31,661 nt of DNA from an uncultured Chloroflexota bacterium (GCA_937988705.1 CALKIA010000096.1:1-31661); one strand, 5' to 3'; counted from the first letter of the stretch, positions 1-8,675 are shown. Made by a program: numbers and translations. Notes: generated from the letters alone by a model not told the origin.

Positions 1-4
1 AGCC

Positions 5-80
5 GTCCCTCTCCCACGTAAACGGGGAGAGGGACAAAAGCGGCTTTTCTCCCCTTCTCCCCGCTTGCGTGGGAGAAGGG
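5..80. repeat. paired CCCTCTCCC/GGGAGAGGG hairpins
   Basis: Two hairpins stand side by side. GTCCCTCTCCC (5-15) pairs with GGGAGAGGGAC (25-35), and CCCTTCTCCC (52-61) pairs with GGGAGAAGGG (71-80). Similar units recur at 23749-23770 and 27736-27755, so this is a dispersed intergenic repeat. It lies downstream of the permease gene that ends at 176 on the minus strand and could act as its transcript end, although no clear T-tract follows. Bases 81-175 show nothing else. Confidence 0.6.
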
Positions 81-175
81 GTCGGGGGTTGAGGGGCTTA
101 TTGGACACCCTCTTTATCGCGTCCCTACGAAACCTTTGATCATGCCACTGACCACTGATGACTATAAACTCGCCC

Positions 176-997
176 TTACTTCACCGCGCCTGCCGTCAGC
201 CCGCGAATCAACTGCCGCGAGAAGATGAAGTACAGCGCGATCACGGGCAGCATCGACAGGGTGAGCGACGCCAGGACTGCATTCCAGTCGCTGATGAATT
301 GGCCAAGGAAAATCTGCGCGCCGAGGATCACCGTGCGCGTTTCCGGAGCCGACGCCAGCAGCAGCGGAAACCACAGATCATTCCAGATCGGGATCATGTT
401 GATGACCATCACCGTGCCGATCGCCGGACGCACGAGCGGCAGCGTCATCCAGTAGATGCGGTATTCGCTCGCACCGTCCACACGTGCCGCGTCTTTGAGT
501 TCTTTGGGGACTTGGCGCATGAACTGTGACAATACGAAGACTGCCAGCGGTAGGCCGGATGCAGTGTAGATGAGTACCAGACTGATGAGTGGGCTGGGCG
601 GGCTGAGCGCGACCAGCATCTTGAGCAGCACCACTGTGCCCAAACGGATCGGGATCATGATGCCGACAGCCATATACAGGCCGAGGAACGCATTACCTTT
701 GAAGCGGTATTCGGCCAGCGCATACGCCGCCATCGACCCGGCCAGCAGAATGAGCAGCAGCGACACGACCGTGACGATCAGGCTGTTGCCGAAATACACG
801 TGAAAGGCCGAACGGTCGAACACGGTCTGGTAGCCGACGAGATCGAAGGTTTCCGCGGTCGGAAAGCTGAGCGGATTTGTGAAGATCGCCCGGCGGCTCT
901 TGAACGAGTTCATGATGATCAAGAGTACCGGAGAGATGGCGACCAGCGTGTACAGCAGGAGCGCCGCATGTACGCCTAACTTTTGCAGCCATCGCAT
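176..997 (-). CDS. sugar ABC transporter permease, MalG/CUT1 type
   Basis: Inner-membrane permease of a binding-protein-dependent carbohydrate importer, 273 residues, the usual length for the MalG-like half. About six hydrophobic segments are visible, beginning with one at residues 10-32. The EAA loop that docks the ATPase is present as DAARVDGASEYRIYWMTLP, followed by a conserved proline-rich turn. The ATG start has only a weak purine-rich stretch upstream. It is the third gene of a minus-strand operon, 22 bases after the MalF-like permease. No ATP-binding subunit is encoded nearby, so a shared MsmX/MalK-type ATPase elsewhere probably powers it (inference from CUT1 systems). The substrate cannot be read from the sequence. 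Confidence 0.93.
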   Translation of the reverse strand: MRWLQKLGVHAALLLYTLVAISPVLLIIMNSFKSRRAIFTNPLSFPTAETFDLVGYQTVFDRSAFHVYFGNSLIVTVVSLLLILLAGSMAAYALAEYRFKGNAFLGLYMAVGIMIPIRLGTVVLLKMLVALSPPSPLISLVLIYTASGLPLAVFVLSQFMRQVPKELKDAARVDGASEYRIYWMTLPLVRPAIGTVMVINMIPIWNDLWFPLLLASAPETRTVILGAQIFLGQFISDWNAVLASLTLSMLPVIALYFIFSRQLIRGLTAGAVK

Positions 998-1019
998 GAT
1001 TATCTGCCCGCCTGAGTCG

Positions 1020-2000
1020 TCATAGCTGAATGTCCATTTTGAGGATACGGCGCTGCCATCCGAACAGATAGAACAGCACGCCCGTAGCGATGATCACGAA
1101 CATAATGCCCGCGACCGCCGCGCCCATATAGTCGTTGCCGAGCTGAAGCTGGAAGCCGAAGAAGGTCCGATAGAACAGCGTACCGAGGATGTCCGTCGAG
1201 AAGTTCGGCCCGGCCAGCGCCGTCTGCGTGGTGTAGATGAGATCGAAGGCGTTGAAGTTGCCGACAAAGGTCAGCACGCCGACAATGCCAACAGTCGGCA
1301 AAATCAGCGGGAATTTGATGCGCCAGAACACGCTCCACGCGGTTGCGCCATCGACGCGCGCCGCTTCGACGATTTCATCCGGGATGCCCATCAGCGCGGC
1401 GAGGAACAGCATCATTGGGATGCCAACCCACTGCCAGACCGAGATCAGCGAGAGTACGGGCAGCGCCGTCGTCTCTAGGCCAAGCCACGGCTGACTCTGG
1501 ACGCCGATAGCGGCGAGGAGATCGTCGGCCACGCCCCACACGGGGCTGAGCAGCAGCCGCCAGATGAAGCCGACCAGCACCACCGACAGCACGGTCGGCG
1601 TGAAGATCAGCGAGCGGTAGATCGTTGCCGCCCGGTGACTGATCAACTGCGAGCTGATGAGCGCGGCGAGGAACAGGCCGATCGGGTTTTGCACGCACAT
1701 GTGCACGATGAAAAAAATAACATTATTGCGCAGCGCCCCCCACACTCGCGGCGACCATAACGGATCGGTCAGCAGCCGGATGTAGTTATCCAGCCCGGCG
1801 AACACAACGGCGCCGCTCTCATTCTGCGTGAAGAAGCCGAGACCGAGCGAGCCGAGCAGCGGAATGATCATGAACAGGGTGTAGATGATCACCGCCGGGG
1901 CGAGAAAAACCAGAATATGTACCGGAAAAGACTTTTTACTTTTTTGCAGCGCCGTATTCTTGGAGAGGGATTGGGCTTCTTCGCGTACCATGCTGCACAC
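1020..2000 (-). CDS. sugar ABC transporter permease, MalF/CUT1 type
   Basis: Inner-membrane permease that should pair with the MalG-like protein encoded next, 326 residues. The N-terminus is a short charged cytoplasmic tail followed by a first membrane span at about residues 27-52, with about five more spans. The EAA motif reads EAARVDGATAWSVFWRIKFP. The start is ambiguous. A GTG at 2000 lies 4 bases after AAAGGA, and an ATG at 1991 lies 13 bases after it; the longer form is given. The gene follows the binding-protein gene by about 100 bases that contain a perfect palindrome, and this gap may uncouple expression of the two genes. Confidence 0.92.
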   Translation of the reverse strand: MCSMVREEAQSLSKNTALQKSKKSFPVHILVFLAPAVIIYTLFMIIPLLGSLGLGFFTQNESGAVVFAGLDNYIRLLTDPLWSPRVWGALRNNVIFFIVHMCVQNPIGLFLAALISSQLISHRAATIYRSLIFTPTVLSVVLVGFIWRLLLSPVWGVADDLLAAIGVQSQPWLGLETTALPVLSLISVWQWVGIPMMLFLAALMGIPDEIVEAARVDGATAWSVFWRIKFPLILPTVGIVGVLTFVGNFNAFDLIYTTQTALAGPNFSTDILGTLFYRTFFGFQLQLGNDYMGAAVAGIMFVIIATGVLFYLFGWQRRILKMDIQL

Positions 2001-2033
2001 CGAGTCCTTTGCGCCAGAACAGTGGCTTTATAG

Positions 2034-2061
2034 GTAGGGGCGCAGCATGCTGCGCCCCTAC
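2034..2061. repeat. perfect 28-bp palindrome (GTAGGGGC...GCCCCTAC)
   Basis: The 14-base arms are exact complements with GTAGGGGC at the outer left and CATG at the centre. A second element of the same length and ends, with a different inner arm, lies at 10971-10998. It sits between the binding-protein and permease genes and would fold into a strong hairpin in the operon transcript. It belongs to the window's GTAGGGAC repeat family. Confidence 0.85.
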
Positions 2062-2102
2062 AGTGTAACTCAGAATGATGGATACCAACCGCGGGTAAAG
2101 GC

Positions 2103-3368
2103 TTACTGCGCCATCTGCGGTTCGTACCACTGTTCCAGACCGGACTGGATCGTGTCGGCCGCTTCTTGTGCGGTGACGTCGCCGTTGAGCAGCTGGGCGC
2201 TCTGTCCCCAGAGTTCAGTTTCGTTGTTCGGCTCGCCACGTGACAGGATTTGATACGACGAACGGATCGTCGTTTCGCACTGGCCGCGCCAGCTCAGGAA
2301 TTCACCCGCAATCGGGTCTTCGACGCTGATGTCATGATTCGACAGGGTGAAGAAGCCGGGGAGCTGGTTGGTGTACATTTCTGCGAATTCCTGCGAAGTC
2401 ATCCATTCGAGGAACGTGCGCGCCGCTTCGGCGTTCGGGCTGGCGCTGTTCATGCCCATGGCGATGTCGGTGTGATCGCTGATGTAGCAGGTGTCCGCGC
2501 CAGCGGGCGGCGGCGGTGCGAATGCGCCCAGTTCGAAGTCGATGCCTGAATTTTCGAAGTAGCCGATGTCCCACGAGCCAGCCGGGTAGACCGCGGCCTG
2601 CCCGAACGCGAACAGATTCTGTGCGTCGGCGTAGGTCAGCGCCTGATACCCGTTAGGCATGAACGGCTGCCAGCGTGCCAGCGCTTCGAACGCGGCCAGG
2701 AAGCCGCCTTCGTTGTACTTCGCCGTGCCGTCGATCAAGCCCAGACGACCTTCTTCACCTGCCCAGTAGTTCGGCCCGATGTTCTGGAAGCCCATCGTGG
2801 CGCTTTCCCATTGGTCAGCGGTGCCCATCGCCAGCGGATCATAGCTGCCGTTGTCCTTGACGGTCTGCAGCAGGGCGAGGAATTCTTCTTCGGTCGCCGG
2901 TTCGGTCAGGCCGAGTTCTTCGAAGATGCTGCTGTTGTACAGGAAGCCGTGAATGACCGACGCCATCGGCACGCAGAACGCGTCCGAGCCATCATCGGTG
3001 ATCCATGCGCTCTTGGCGACATCACTGAAGTTTTCCATACCGGGCAGGTCGTTGAGCGACGCCAGATGCCCATCAAGGAACAGTTGGAGCGATGCATCGA
3101 ACGGACGGCAGGTGATCAGATCGCCAGCCGTGCCCGCTTCCAGTTTGGTGTTCAGCGCTGCGTTGTATTCGGTCGGCGCAGTGGGTGAGAAGACAACATG
3201 GATCTCCGGGTGCTGGGCTTCAAACGCGGGGATGATGACATCTTCCCAGATTGCCAGATCGTCGTTGCGCCAGCTTTCGATGGTGAGGGTGACGGAGTCC
3301 TGCGCGGCGACCGAGAAAGCCCCGACCAGCACGAGCAGTAGAAGTGATAGCGTGAACAATTTCTTCAT
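2103..3368 (-). CDS. extracellular sugar-binding protein of ABC transporter
   Basis: Family 1 (MalE-like) solute-binding protein, 421 residues. It captures a carbohydrate outside the membrane and delivers it to the two permeases encoded downstream. The N-terminus MKKLFTLSLLLLVLVGAF is a signal peptide with a likely cleavage after AAQ. No lipobox cysteine is present, which is unusual if the cell has a single membrane. The mature part begins with the typical VTLTIESWRNDDLAIWEDVI segment and ends in a W-rich region. The ATG at 3368 is chosen because AAGGGG lies about nine bases upstream and the signal peptide starts there; the frame stays open upstream to 3422. It is the first gene of the operon, with a candidate promoter at 3484-3512. 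Confidence 0.93.
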   Translation of the reverse strand: MKKLFTLSLLLLVLVGAFSVAAQDSVTLTIESWRNDDLAIWEDVIIPAFEAQHPEIHVVFSPTAPTEYNAALNTKLEAGTAGDLITCRPFDASLQLFLDGHLASLNDLPGMENFSDVAKSAWITDDGSDAFCVPMASVIHGFLYNSSIFEELGLTEPATEEEFLALLQTVKDNGSYDPLAMGTADQWESATMGFQNIGPNYWAGEEGRLGLIDGTAKYNEGGFLAAFEALARWQPFMPNGYQALTYADAQNLFAFGQAAVYPAGSWDIGYFENSGIDFELGAFAPPPPAGADTCYISDHTDIAMGMNSASPNAEAARTFLEWMTSQEFAEMYTNQLPGFFTLSNHDISVEDPIAGEFLSWRGQCETTIRSSYQILSRGEPNNETELWGQSAQLLNGDVTAQEAADTIQSGLEQWYEPQMAQ

Positions 3369-3457
3369 CAGGATGAACCCCTTCGCTGTATTAAGTGAAT
3401 TGAGTGAAACACAAACACACACCGAAAAACTATCAGTTGCTTTCGCTTCACCTCCAT
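3368..3457 (-). other. possible 29-codon leader ORF before the binding protein
   Basis: In the leader of the binding-protein mRNA an ATG at 3457 opens a 29-codon frame whose TGA overlaps the next ATG as TGATG, an arrangement seen with translational coupling. The ribosome site in front of it is weak and the peptide resembles nothing I know, so it may be chance. Confidence 0.2.
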
Positions 3458-3483
3458 TCGCTTTCTAGTGAGTGTGAAAGGGA

Positions 3484-3512
3484 ATTGTAACAACAATCGC
3501 TTAAAGAGTCGA
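3484..3512 (-). promoter_or_regulatory. sigma70-like promoter for the sugar ABC operon
   Basis: On the minus strand TCGACT (3507-3512) and TACAAT (3484-3489) are separated by 17 bases. Each hexamer matches consensus at four or five of six positions. The predicted start near 3477 leaves a leader of about 110 bases before the binding-protein ATG, long enough for leader control. Confidence 0.5.
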
Positions 3513-3667
3513 ACAGGCGGAAACCGTACCGGCGGTTACCGAAATGTTCATGTATTACTCAGCCTCAACTTCACTTTTCTGGCTTTAATGTAAGCTGTAA
3601 GGTTGGTTTGGTTGGTGTGACGATGTCGGTGGGGTGCGGCGCACCCGTTAGGTGAAGGCCATAATCG

Positions 3668-4360
3668 ATGATGCGGCGACTGGATCAGCCGGAACTGCTC
3701 GACATGGGCGCAGGAACGCTTGCGGAGGCGCACGCCTCTTTGCGCGATCTTGAGCGCATCAACCGCTATCTCGGCGGGGTGGCGGCGCTCACCACACACC
3801 TGTATCCTCGTCTGCGACGACTGCGTTCGTCCCAGACCGTAATCCGGTTGGTCGATCTGGGTTCAGGTTCAGCCGCGCTGCCGCGCCTCATCAGCGCGAG
3901 GGCGGGTTGTGAGTGCTACGCGCTCGACTTCTCCGCGCGGAATCTCGCTTTCGCCGGTCACCAACCGTCCCGTGGTGTGCACCTTGTGCAAGGTGACGCG
4001 CTGCATCTCCCTTTTGCTCCCAATTGCATTGATTATTTCCTGTCCTCGCTGTTCATTCACCATTTCTCACCCGATCAAGTGATTGCGCTGCTGCGGCAGA
4101 GTTACGCGCTCGCGCGGCACGGCCTCATCATGACCGATCTGGTACGAGGTGTCCTGCCGCTCATCGGCTTCAAACTGGTGCAGCCGATCTTCGCTCGTAG
4201 TGCCATCACGCGCTATGACGCCGAAGTGTCGGTGCGGCGGGGTTACACGCCTGCCGAACTGCGCGATCTTGCCCAGCAAGCCGGGCTGCGCCACGCGCGC
4301 ATCCATCTTCATCCGTTGTTTCGGATGACGCTGGTCGCGGATAAAGACAAGGATTTGTGA
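3668..4360 (+). CDS. class I SAM-dependent methyltransferase of PKS operon
   Basis: Methyltransferase of 230 residues with a Rossmann core: motif I is VDLGSGSAALPR (residues 62-73), the acidic strand end is YALDFS, and motif II/III is VQGDALHLPFAPNCIDYFLS. The N-terminal LRDLERINRYLGG helix resembles small-molecule methyltransferases that accompany type III PKS genes. It probably methylates a hydroxyl or ring carbon of the polyketide product (inference from context). The start is the first of two tandem ATGs, with AGGTGAAGG about ten bases upstream. Its stop overlaps the next start as TGATG, so the two are translationally coupled. Bases 3513-3667 upstream show no gene. Confidence 0.88.
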   Translation: MMRRLDQPELLDMGAGTLAEAHASLRDLERINRYLGGVAALTTHLYPRLRRLRSSQTVIRLVDLGSGSAALPRLISARAGCECYALDFSARNLAFAGHQPSRGVHLVQGDALHLPFAPNCIDYFLSSLFIHHFSPDQVIALLRQSYALARHGLIMTDLVRGVLPLIGFKLVQPIFARSAITRYDAEVSVRRGYTPAELRDLAQQAGLRHARIHLHPLFRMTLVADKDKDL

Positions 4361-5469
4361 TGCTCGTTGTGATTGGTGGTGGCCTGGCGGGGACAAGCGC
4401 AGCCATCCGTGCGGCTCAAGCGGATCTGTCTGTCATGCTGATCGAGGCGGGGACGTATCCGCGGCATAAAGTGTGTGGCGAATTCCTCTCGCCGGAAGCA
4501 ACCGAATATCTGGCAGATTTGGGCGTCCTCCCCGCGATTATGGCGCGGCAGCCCGCCCGTTTATCCCGTGTGCGTGTCACCTCGGCGGCGGGCGGCGACT
4601 GGGCAGGTGAACTCTCCGGGCCGGGGTTGGGCCTCAGTCGACACAAGCTCGATCAACTGCTGGTCGACTGGGCGCGCGCGGTCGGCGTGCATGTCGTCAC
4701 GGACGAGAAGGTTACCGGGGTGACGGGCAGCCTCAAGGACGGCTTCGAAGTCAGTGTGCGCGGTGACTCGATCCGCGCTCAAGCGGTGATCGCCGCGCAC
4801 GGCAAGCGCACCGCACTGGATCGCGCGCTCCAGCGTCCGTTCATGACGCAGTCGCAGCCCTACATTGGCCTCAAAGCGCATTTTCGGGGCGTTGTCCGTC
4901 CCGATACCGTTGAGCTTCACGCTTTTCCCGGTGGCTACTGTGGGATCTCCGCCATCGAAGGGGGCTTGATCAACGTGTGCTTGCTCGCTCGTTTGGAAAT
5001 GTTCAGACGCGCGGATTCGATCCCCGCGTTTAATCAATGGATGCAGGGGCAGAATCACCATTTGCGTCGCTTCTTCGCCAGCGCCGAGCAAGCGACCCCG
5101 TGGTTGAGCATCAGTCAGATTCCGTTCAACGACGCTGACAAGCAGCCCGTTGAAAATGACATCCTCATGGCGGGCGACTCCGCCGGCATGATCGCGCCGC
5201 TGGCGGGGGATGGCATGTCGATTGCCCTGCACAGTGGTCTGCTGGCCGCTGATGTTGTCACCCGTTACTTGCAGGGGCGCATCAATGCCGACGCGCTCAA
5301 AAGGCATTACACGGCGGTCTGGCGGCAGCACTTCGCCGGGCGTATCTGGCTGGGACGCTGGTTGCAGGCCTCCATGTTCAAGCCGCCGCTCTTGTCTGTG
5401 GGACTGAAACTCATGAACGCCGCTCCCGCCCTCGGTCGCTATTTCGTCAACCATACCCGCGCTAGTTAA
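4360..5469 (+). CDS. FAD-dependent oxidoreductase, geranylgeranyl-reductase/UbiH-like
   Basis: Flavoprotein of 369 residues. The N-terminal FAD dinucleotide fold is VVIGGGLAGTSAA (residues 3-15). It is followed by PRHKVCGEFLSPEA, the hallmark of the geranylgeranyl-reductase and aromatic-hydroxylase group, and by the second FAD motif GDSAGMIAPLAGDGMSIALH near residue 270. It may hydroxylate, oxidise or reduce the polyketide made by the type III synthase. In streptomycete srs operons a flavoprotein of this fold hydroxylates alkylresorcinols. The ATG at 4360 is preferred over the GTG at 4357 because AAGGA lies seven bases upstream. Second gene of the operon; the synthase gene begins 61 bases after it. 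Confidence 0.87.
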   Translation: MLVVIGGGLAGTSAAIRAAQADLSVMLIEAGTYPRHKVCGEFLSPEATEYLADLGVLPAIMARQPARLSRVRVTSAAGGDWAGELSGPGLGLSRHKLDQLLVDWARAVGVHVVTDEKVTGVTGSLKDGFEVSVRGDSIRAQAVIAAHGKRTALDRALQRPFMTQSQPYIGLKAHFRGVVRPDTVELHAFPGGYCGISAIEGGLINVCLLARLEMFRRADSIPAFNQWMQGQNHHLRRFFASAEQATPWLSISQIPFNDADKQPVENDILMAGDSAGMIAPLAGDGMSIALHSGLLAADVVTRYLQGRINADALKRHYTAVWRQHFAGRIWLGRWLQASMFKPPLLSVGLKLMNAAPALGRYFVNHTRAS

Positions 5470-5530
5470 GGGCGCGTTACCGACAACCGCTTCAGATCAG
5501 GATCGCATGCAGCATAAAGGAGATCAGCGT

Positions 5531-6598
5531 ATGACCATTCCTGCCATTCAGGCTTTGGCCACCGGCGTTCCGGCTGCCCGTTACACGCAGGCCGAAATCG
5601 CCGAGTACTTCATCGCGATTGCTTCGCAGCGCCAACCGACCCGCCGCGCGCGGGCCATGCGTACCGTCTTTGAACGCGCTGGCGTTGGTTGGCGGCATTT
5701 CGTGACCGACGACCAATTCTTCCTTGAGGAGCGCAGCACGGCGGTGCGCAACGACCTGTATATGCGGGCAGCAGTGCCGCTCGGCGAAGCGACGATCCGC
5801 CGTGGGCTGGAGTCGGCGGGATTAGTGCCGACTGACATTGACGATTTGATCATTGTCTCATGTACGGGGTTTTCCACGCCGGGACTCGACCTGCATCTGG
5901 CGGCGCGTCTCGGCATGCGTCCCGATTTGCGCCGCACCTGTATTCTGAGCATGGGCTGTTACGGGGCCTTCCCCGGTCTGCTCCGTGCGCGGCAAGCGGT
6001 CATGAGCGAACCGGAACAGGAACGGCGCGCGCTCGTGCTCGCGTTGGAACTGTGCTCCGTCCATATGCAGTTTGATGATTCGACCGAAAATGTGGTCACC
6101 TCGGCACTGTTCGGCGATGGTGCGGGTATGGCGGTGATTGGCTCACCAAGTGGAGAGGGGCAGTATCCGCGCCTCGTTCACAGTGCGACCCGCTGCGACT
6201 ATACGACCTTTGAACACATGTCGTTCAACATTTCCGACACTGGCTTTCGCATGTACTTGTCGAGCTACGTGCCGGAATTGCTTGGCGCACAGATTGGCCC
6301 GTTCATCGACGATCTGCTGGCCGGGGCCGCGCTCACCCGCGCCGACGTGACGCACTGGGGGATTCACCCCGGCGGTGTCCCGATCATTGACCATGTGCAG
6401 CGCAGTCTTGGCCTCACCGATCAGCAAGTGGACGTATCTCATCATATCCTGAATGAGTTCGGAAACATGTCATCCGCCACCATCTTATTCGTTCTGGATT
6501 ACATCCAACGATGCAGCAAACCCCAGCCGCATGAATATGGTGTCCTCATGGCGTTTGGTCCCGGTTTGACCATGGAGGCTCTGCTCCTGCAGTGGTGA
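5531..6598 (+). CDS. type III polyketide synthase (chalcone/stilbene synthase family)
   Basis: Homodimeric condensing enzyme that extends an acyl-CoA with malonyl-CoA and cyclises the product. It has 355 residues, normal for the family. The full catalytic triad is visible: Cys143 in SMGCYGAFPGL, His279 in WGIHPGG and Asn312 in EFGNMSSATI. The family loop AFGPGLTME is near the C-terminus. Two likely gatekeeper phenylalanines are present, in ALFGDGAG and DTGFRMYL. The ATG at 5531 is chosen because AAGGAG lies ten bases upstream; the frame is open to 5507. The partners suggest an alkylresorcinol or alkylpyrone product that is then methylated and oxidised, but starter and chain length cannot be read by eye. 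A FabH identity is excluded by the CHS-type motifs. Confidence 0.93.
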   Translation: MTIPAIQALATGVPAARYTQAEIAEYFIAIASQRQPTRRARAMRTVFERAGVGWRHFVTDDQFFLEERSTAVRNDLYMRAAVPLGEATIRRGLESAGLVPTDIDDLIIVSCTGFSTPGLDLHLAARLGMRPDLRRTCILSMGCYGAFPGLLRARQAVMSEPEQERRALVLALELCSVHMQFDDSTENVVTSALFGDGAGMAVIGSPSGEGQYPRLVHSATRCDYTTFEHMSFNISDTGFRMYLSSYVPELLGAQIGPFIDDLLAGAALTRADVTHWGIHPGGVPIIDHVQRSLGLTDQQVDVSHHILNEFGNMSSATILFVLDYIQRCSKPQPHEYGVLMAFGPGLTMEALLLQW

Positions 6599-6751
6599 AG
6601 GCTTGCTTCCCCCGTTGACCCATTGTGATACTATGCTCATATCTGTGCAAATGACGATTCGCGCCCGATTCCTGACATTCCCAATCGTACCCGAACGCAT
6701 CTTCACGTTAGAATAAGCACAGACACACCTCGATCAGGGTGCGGAGGATTT

Positions 6752-8563
6752 ATGCAGACGAAGTCGGAGCGATTCAGCCAGCGTGACTGGGCGTTGTATG
6801 CAGCACGTTGGCTGATCATCCTGTTGATTGCTGGCGCGATCATTGTATTGAATGACCCGGGCGCAGCGATCAGTGCCTATATGACTTCGATCGTCGAAGC
6901 GGCGTTGATTAATGTTGTTCTGCTGCTCATCTTGCAGGGCAAAGGGGGGGGCTCAACCGTCTCCCCGGCATTCTTCGTCGCGGACACGCTCACACTGGCG
7001 GCTTTCGCCTTCAATCAGGTCGCTGATGAGCGGGTGACGCTGATGGTGGCTTCGGTGCTGGTCGTTTCGGCGCTGGTTCGCCCGGATGTACAGTGGAACG
7101 CTTTGCAGGCGATCTCCCTGCTGGTGATTTCCGCACTTTCGATCGTACGTACGTATGGCACGATCAATGCGCATATGGTCGATCTGCTCAATCTGGGGTT
7201 GCTGGCGGCGGCGATGGTGCTCACAAGTTATGCGCTGGATCGCTGGTATGGTGTACTGCGCCGCCGCATCGACGCGCTGCGCATCGCTGAAGAAGAACAT
7301 AACCAGGATCGACAGGAGTACACCCGCGCCATCTCCGAACTGACCTACACGCTCGGAGCGAACCTCAACTACCGCAAAGTGCTGGATGCGGCTCTCAGTG
7401 CAGGGCGTTTGGGGCTGACGCTGCCCGATCGCGAAGGCAGCGGCTTGATCTCGGCCGTCTTCCTGTTTCATTCCCTCGACAATAAATTACATATCGCGTC
7501 GTGCCGCCGCTTTCCCCGCGCTGACGAAGCTAAGACACTGGCGGGCAAGCAGGGGATTGTCGCTCAGGCGCTGAGCGAAGCGATTCCCGTGTTCGGCTCG
7601 GAAGTGCGCAAAGATCCCGAACTTGGCTTCTTCATGGGCTTGCAGTACGCGAAATCGCTCCTCTGCATTCCGCTGCGCGCCGGGTACGACAATTTCGGTG
7701 TGCTGATCTATGCCAGCGAACGACCGAACGCGTTCACGCAGGATCACATCGAAGTGCTGACGATGGTCGGCATTCAAACCACGCTGGCCCTGCAAAACTC
7801 GCTTCTATACCACAACCTGTTGACGGAGAAAGAACGCATCATCGACGCGGAAGAAGAAGCGCGCAAAAAACTGGCGCGTGATCTCCATGACGGGCCGATT
7901 CAGGGCGTCGCGGCGATTGCCATGCGCGCGGGCTACATCACCAAGCTGGTCACCAGACAGCCCGCGCAGGTGCCAGATGAGCTCAAGAAGCTTGAAGATC
8001 TCGCGCGGCAGACGACCAAAGATATGCGGCATATGCTGTTCGTGCTGCGCCCGTTGGTGCTGGAAACACAGGGGCTGCGGGCGGCGCTTAATCAACTGGC
8101 CGACAAGATGATGGAGATGCATAAGCAGGCGGTATCCGTGCGCGTGGATGGTCAGATCGAATCCGTGTTGGATCGCCAGCAGCAGGACGTGATCTTCTAC
8201 ATCTCGGAAGAGGCAGTCAACAACGCGCGCAAGCACGCCGAAGCGTCGATCATCAGCATCAGCATCACGGGTGAAAGCGGCATGGCCGTCCTCGAAGTCG
8301 CAGACAATGGCAAAGGCTTTGACGTCGGTTTGGTCAGCGGAAACTACGAAAGCCGCGGCAGTTTAGGTATGATCAATATGCGTGAGCGCGCCGAAATGCT
8401 CGATGGGACGTTGGATATCTCCAGCGCGCCGGGCAAAGGCACGAAGATCACGATCATCTTCCCGGTCTACATGCACGACACGGCGCGGTTGCTCAAGCAA
8501 AACATGACGACTAAGCTCGCCATCGCCGCCGCTGCCCGGGTCGAAGGCCGGGAAGACGCGTAA
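6752..8563 (+). CDS. membrane sensor histidine kinase, GAF plus NarL-type kinase
   Basis: Sensor kinase of 603 residues. Residues 13-165 form five or six membrane helices with little outside the membrane, then a short coiled linker. A GAF domain spans about 195-355. The HisKA_3 dimerisation helix carries the phosphate-accepting His379 in ARDLHDGPIQG, and the HATPase domain has the N-box EEAVNNARKHA and G-boxes DNGKGF and GSLGM. The GGAGG at 6743 sets the ATG at 6752. No response regulator is adjacent; the DevR-like regulator at 14772 is the nearest LuxR-type candidate. A weak -10 (TAGAAT, 6709-6714) lies upstream without a convincing -35. The signal sensed is unknown. Confidence 0.93.
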   Translation: MQTKSERFSQRDWALYAARWLIILLIAGAIIVLNDPGAAISAYMTSIVEAALINVVLLLILQGKGGGSTVSPAFFVADTLTLAAFAFNQVADERVTLMVASVLVVSALVRPDVQWNALQAISLLVISALSIVRTYGTINAHMVDLLNLGLLAAAMVLTSYALDRWYGVLRRRIDALRIAEEEHNQDRQEYTRAISELTYTLGANLNYRKVLDAALSAGRLGLTLPDREGSGLISAVFLFHSLDNKLHIASCRRFPRADEAKTLAGKQGIVAQALSEAIPVFGSEVRKDPELGFFMGLQYAKSLLCIPLRAGYDNFGVLIYASERPNAFTQDHIEVLTMVGIQTTLALQNSLLYHNLLTEKERIIDAEEEARKKLARDLHDGPIQGVAAIAMRAGYITKLVTRQPAQVPDELKKLEDLARQTTKDMRHMLFVLRPLVLETQGLRAALNQLADKMMEMHKQAVSVRVDGQIESVLDRQQQDVIFYISEEAVNNARKHAEASIISISITGESGMAVLEVADNGKGFDVGLVSGNYESRGSLGMINMRERAEMLDGTLDISSAPGKGTKITIIFPVYMHDTARLLKQNMTTKLAIAAAARVEGREDA

Positions 8564-8675
8564 CACGCCTGTCTGATGCCGCTGTGTGAGGGCGGATTAT
8601 TCGCTGGGTTGGGGCGGAAAAGTCCCCGCCATCTGGTGAGCTGTGTCTCGCCGCTGCACAAAGGGAGCAACCTCT

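Noticed and set aside
4561..5454. 297-codon minus-strand frame opposite the FAD oxidoreductase
   Set aside because: It lies entirely opposite a gene with clear FAD motifs and has shadow-like composition.
5531..6598. FabH-type beta-ketoacyl-ACP synthase III identity for the condensing enzyme
   Set aside because: The motifs MGCYGAFPGL, WGIHPGG, EFGNMSSATI and AFGPGLT are type III PKS hallmarks.
6616..6644. TTGACC followed by TATG- and CATATC-like sequences as a promoter for the membrane kinase
   Set aside because: No -10 with correct spacing and at least four matches was found, so it is not listed as a feature.
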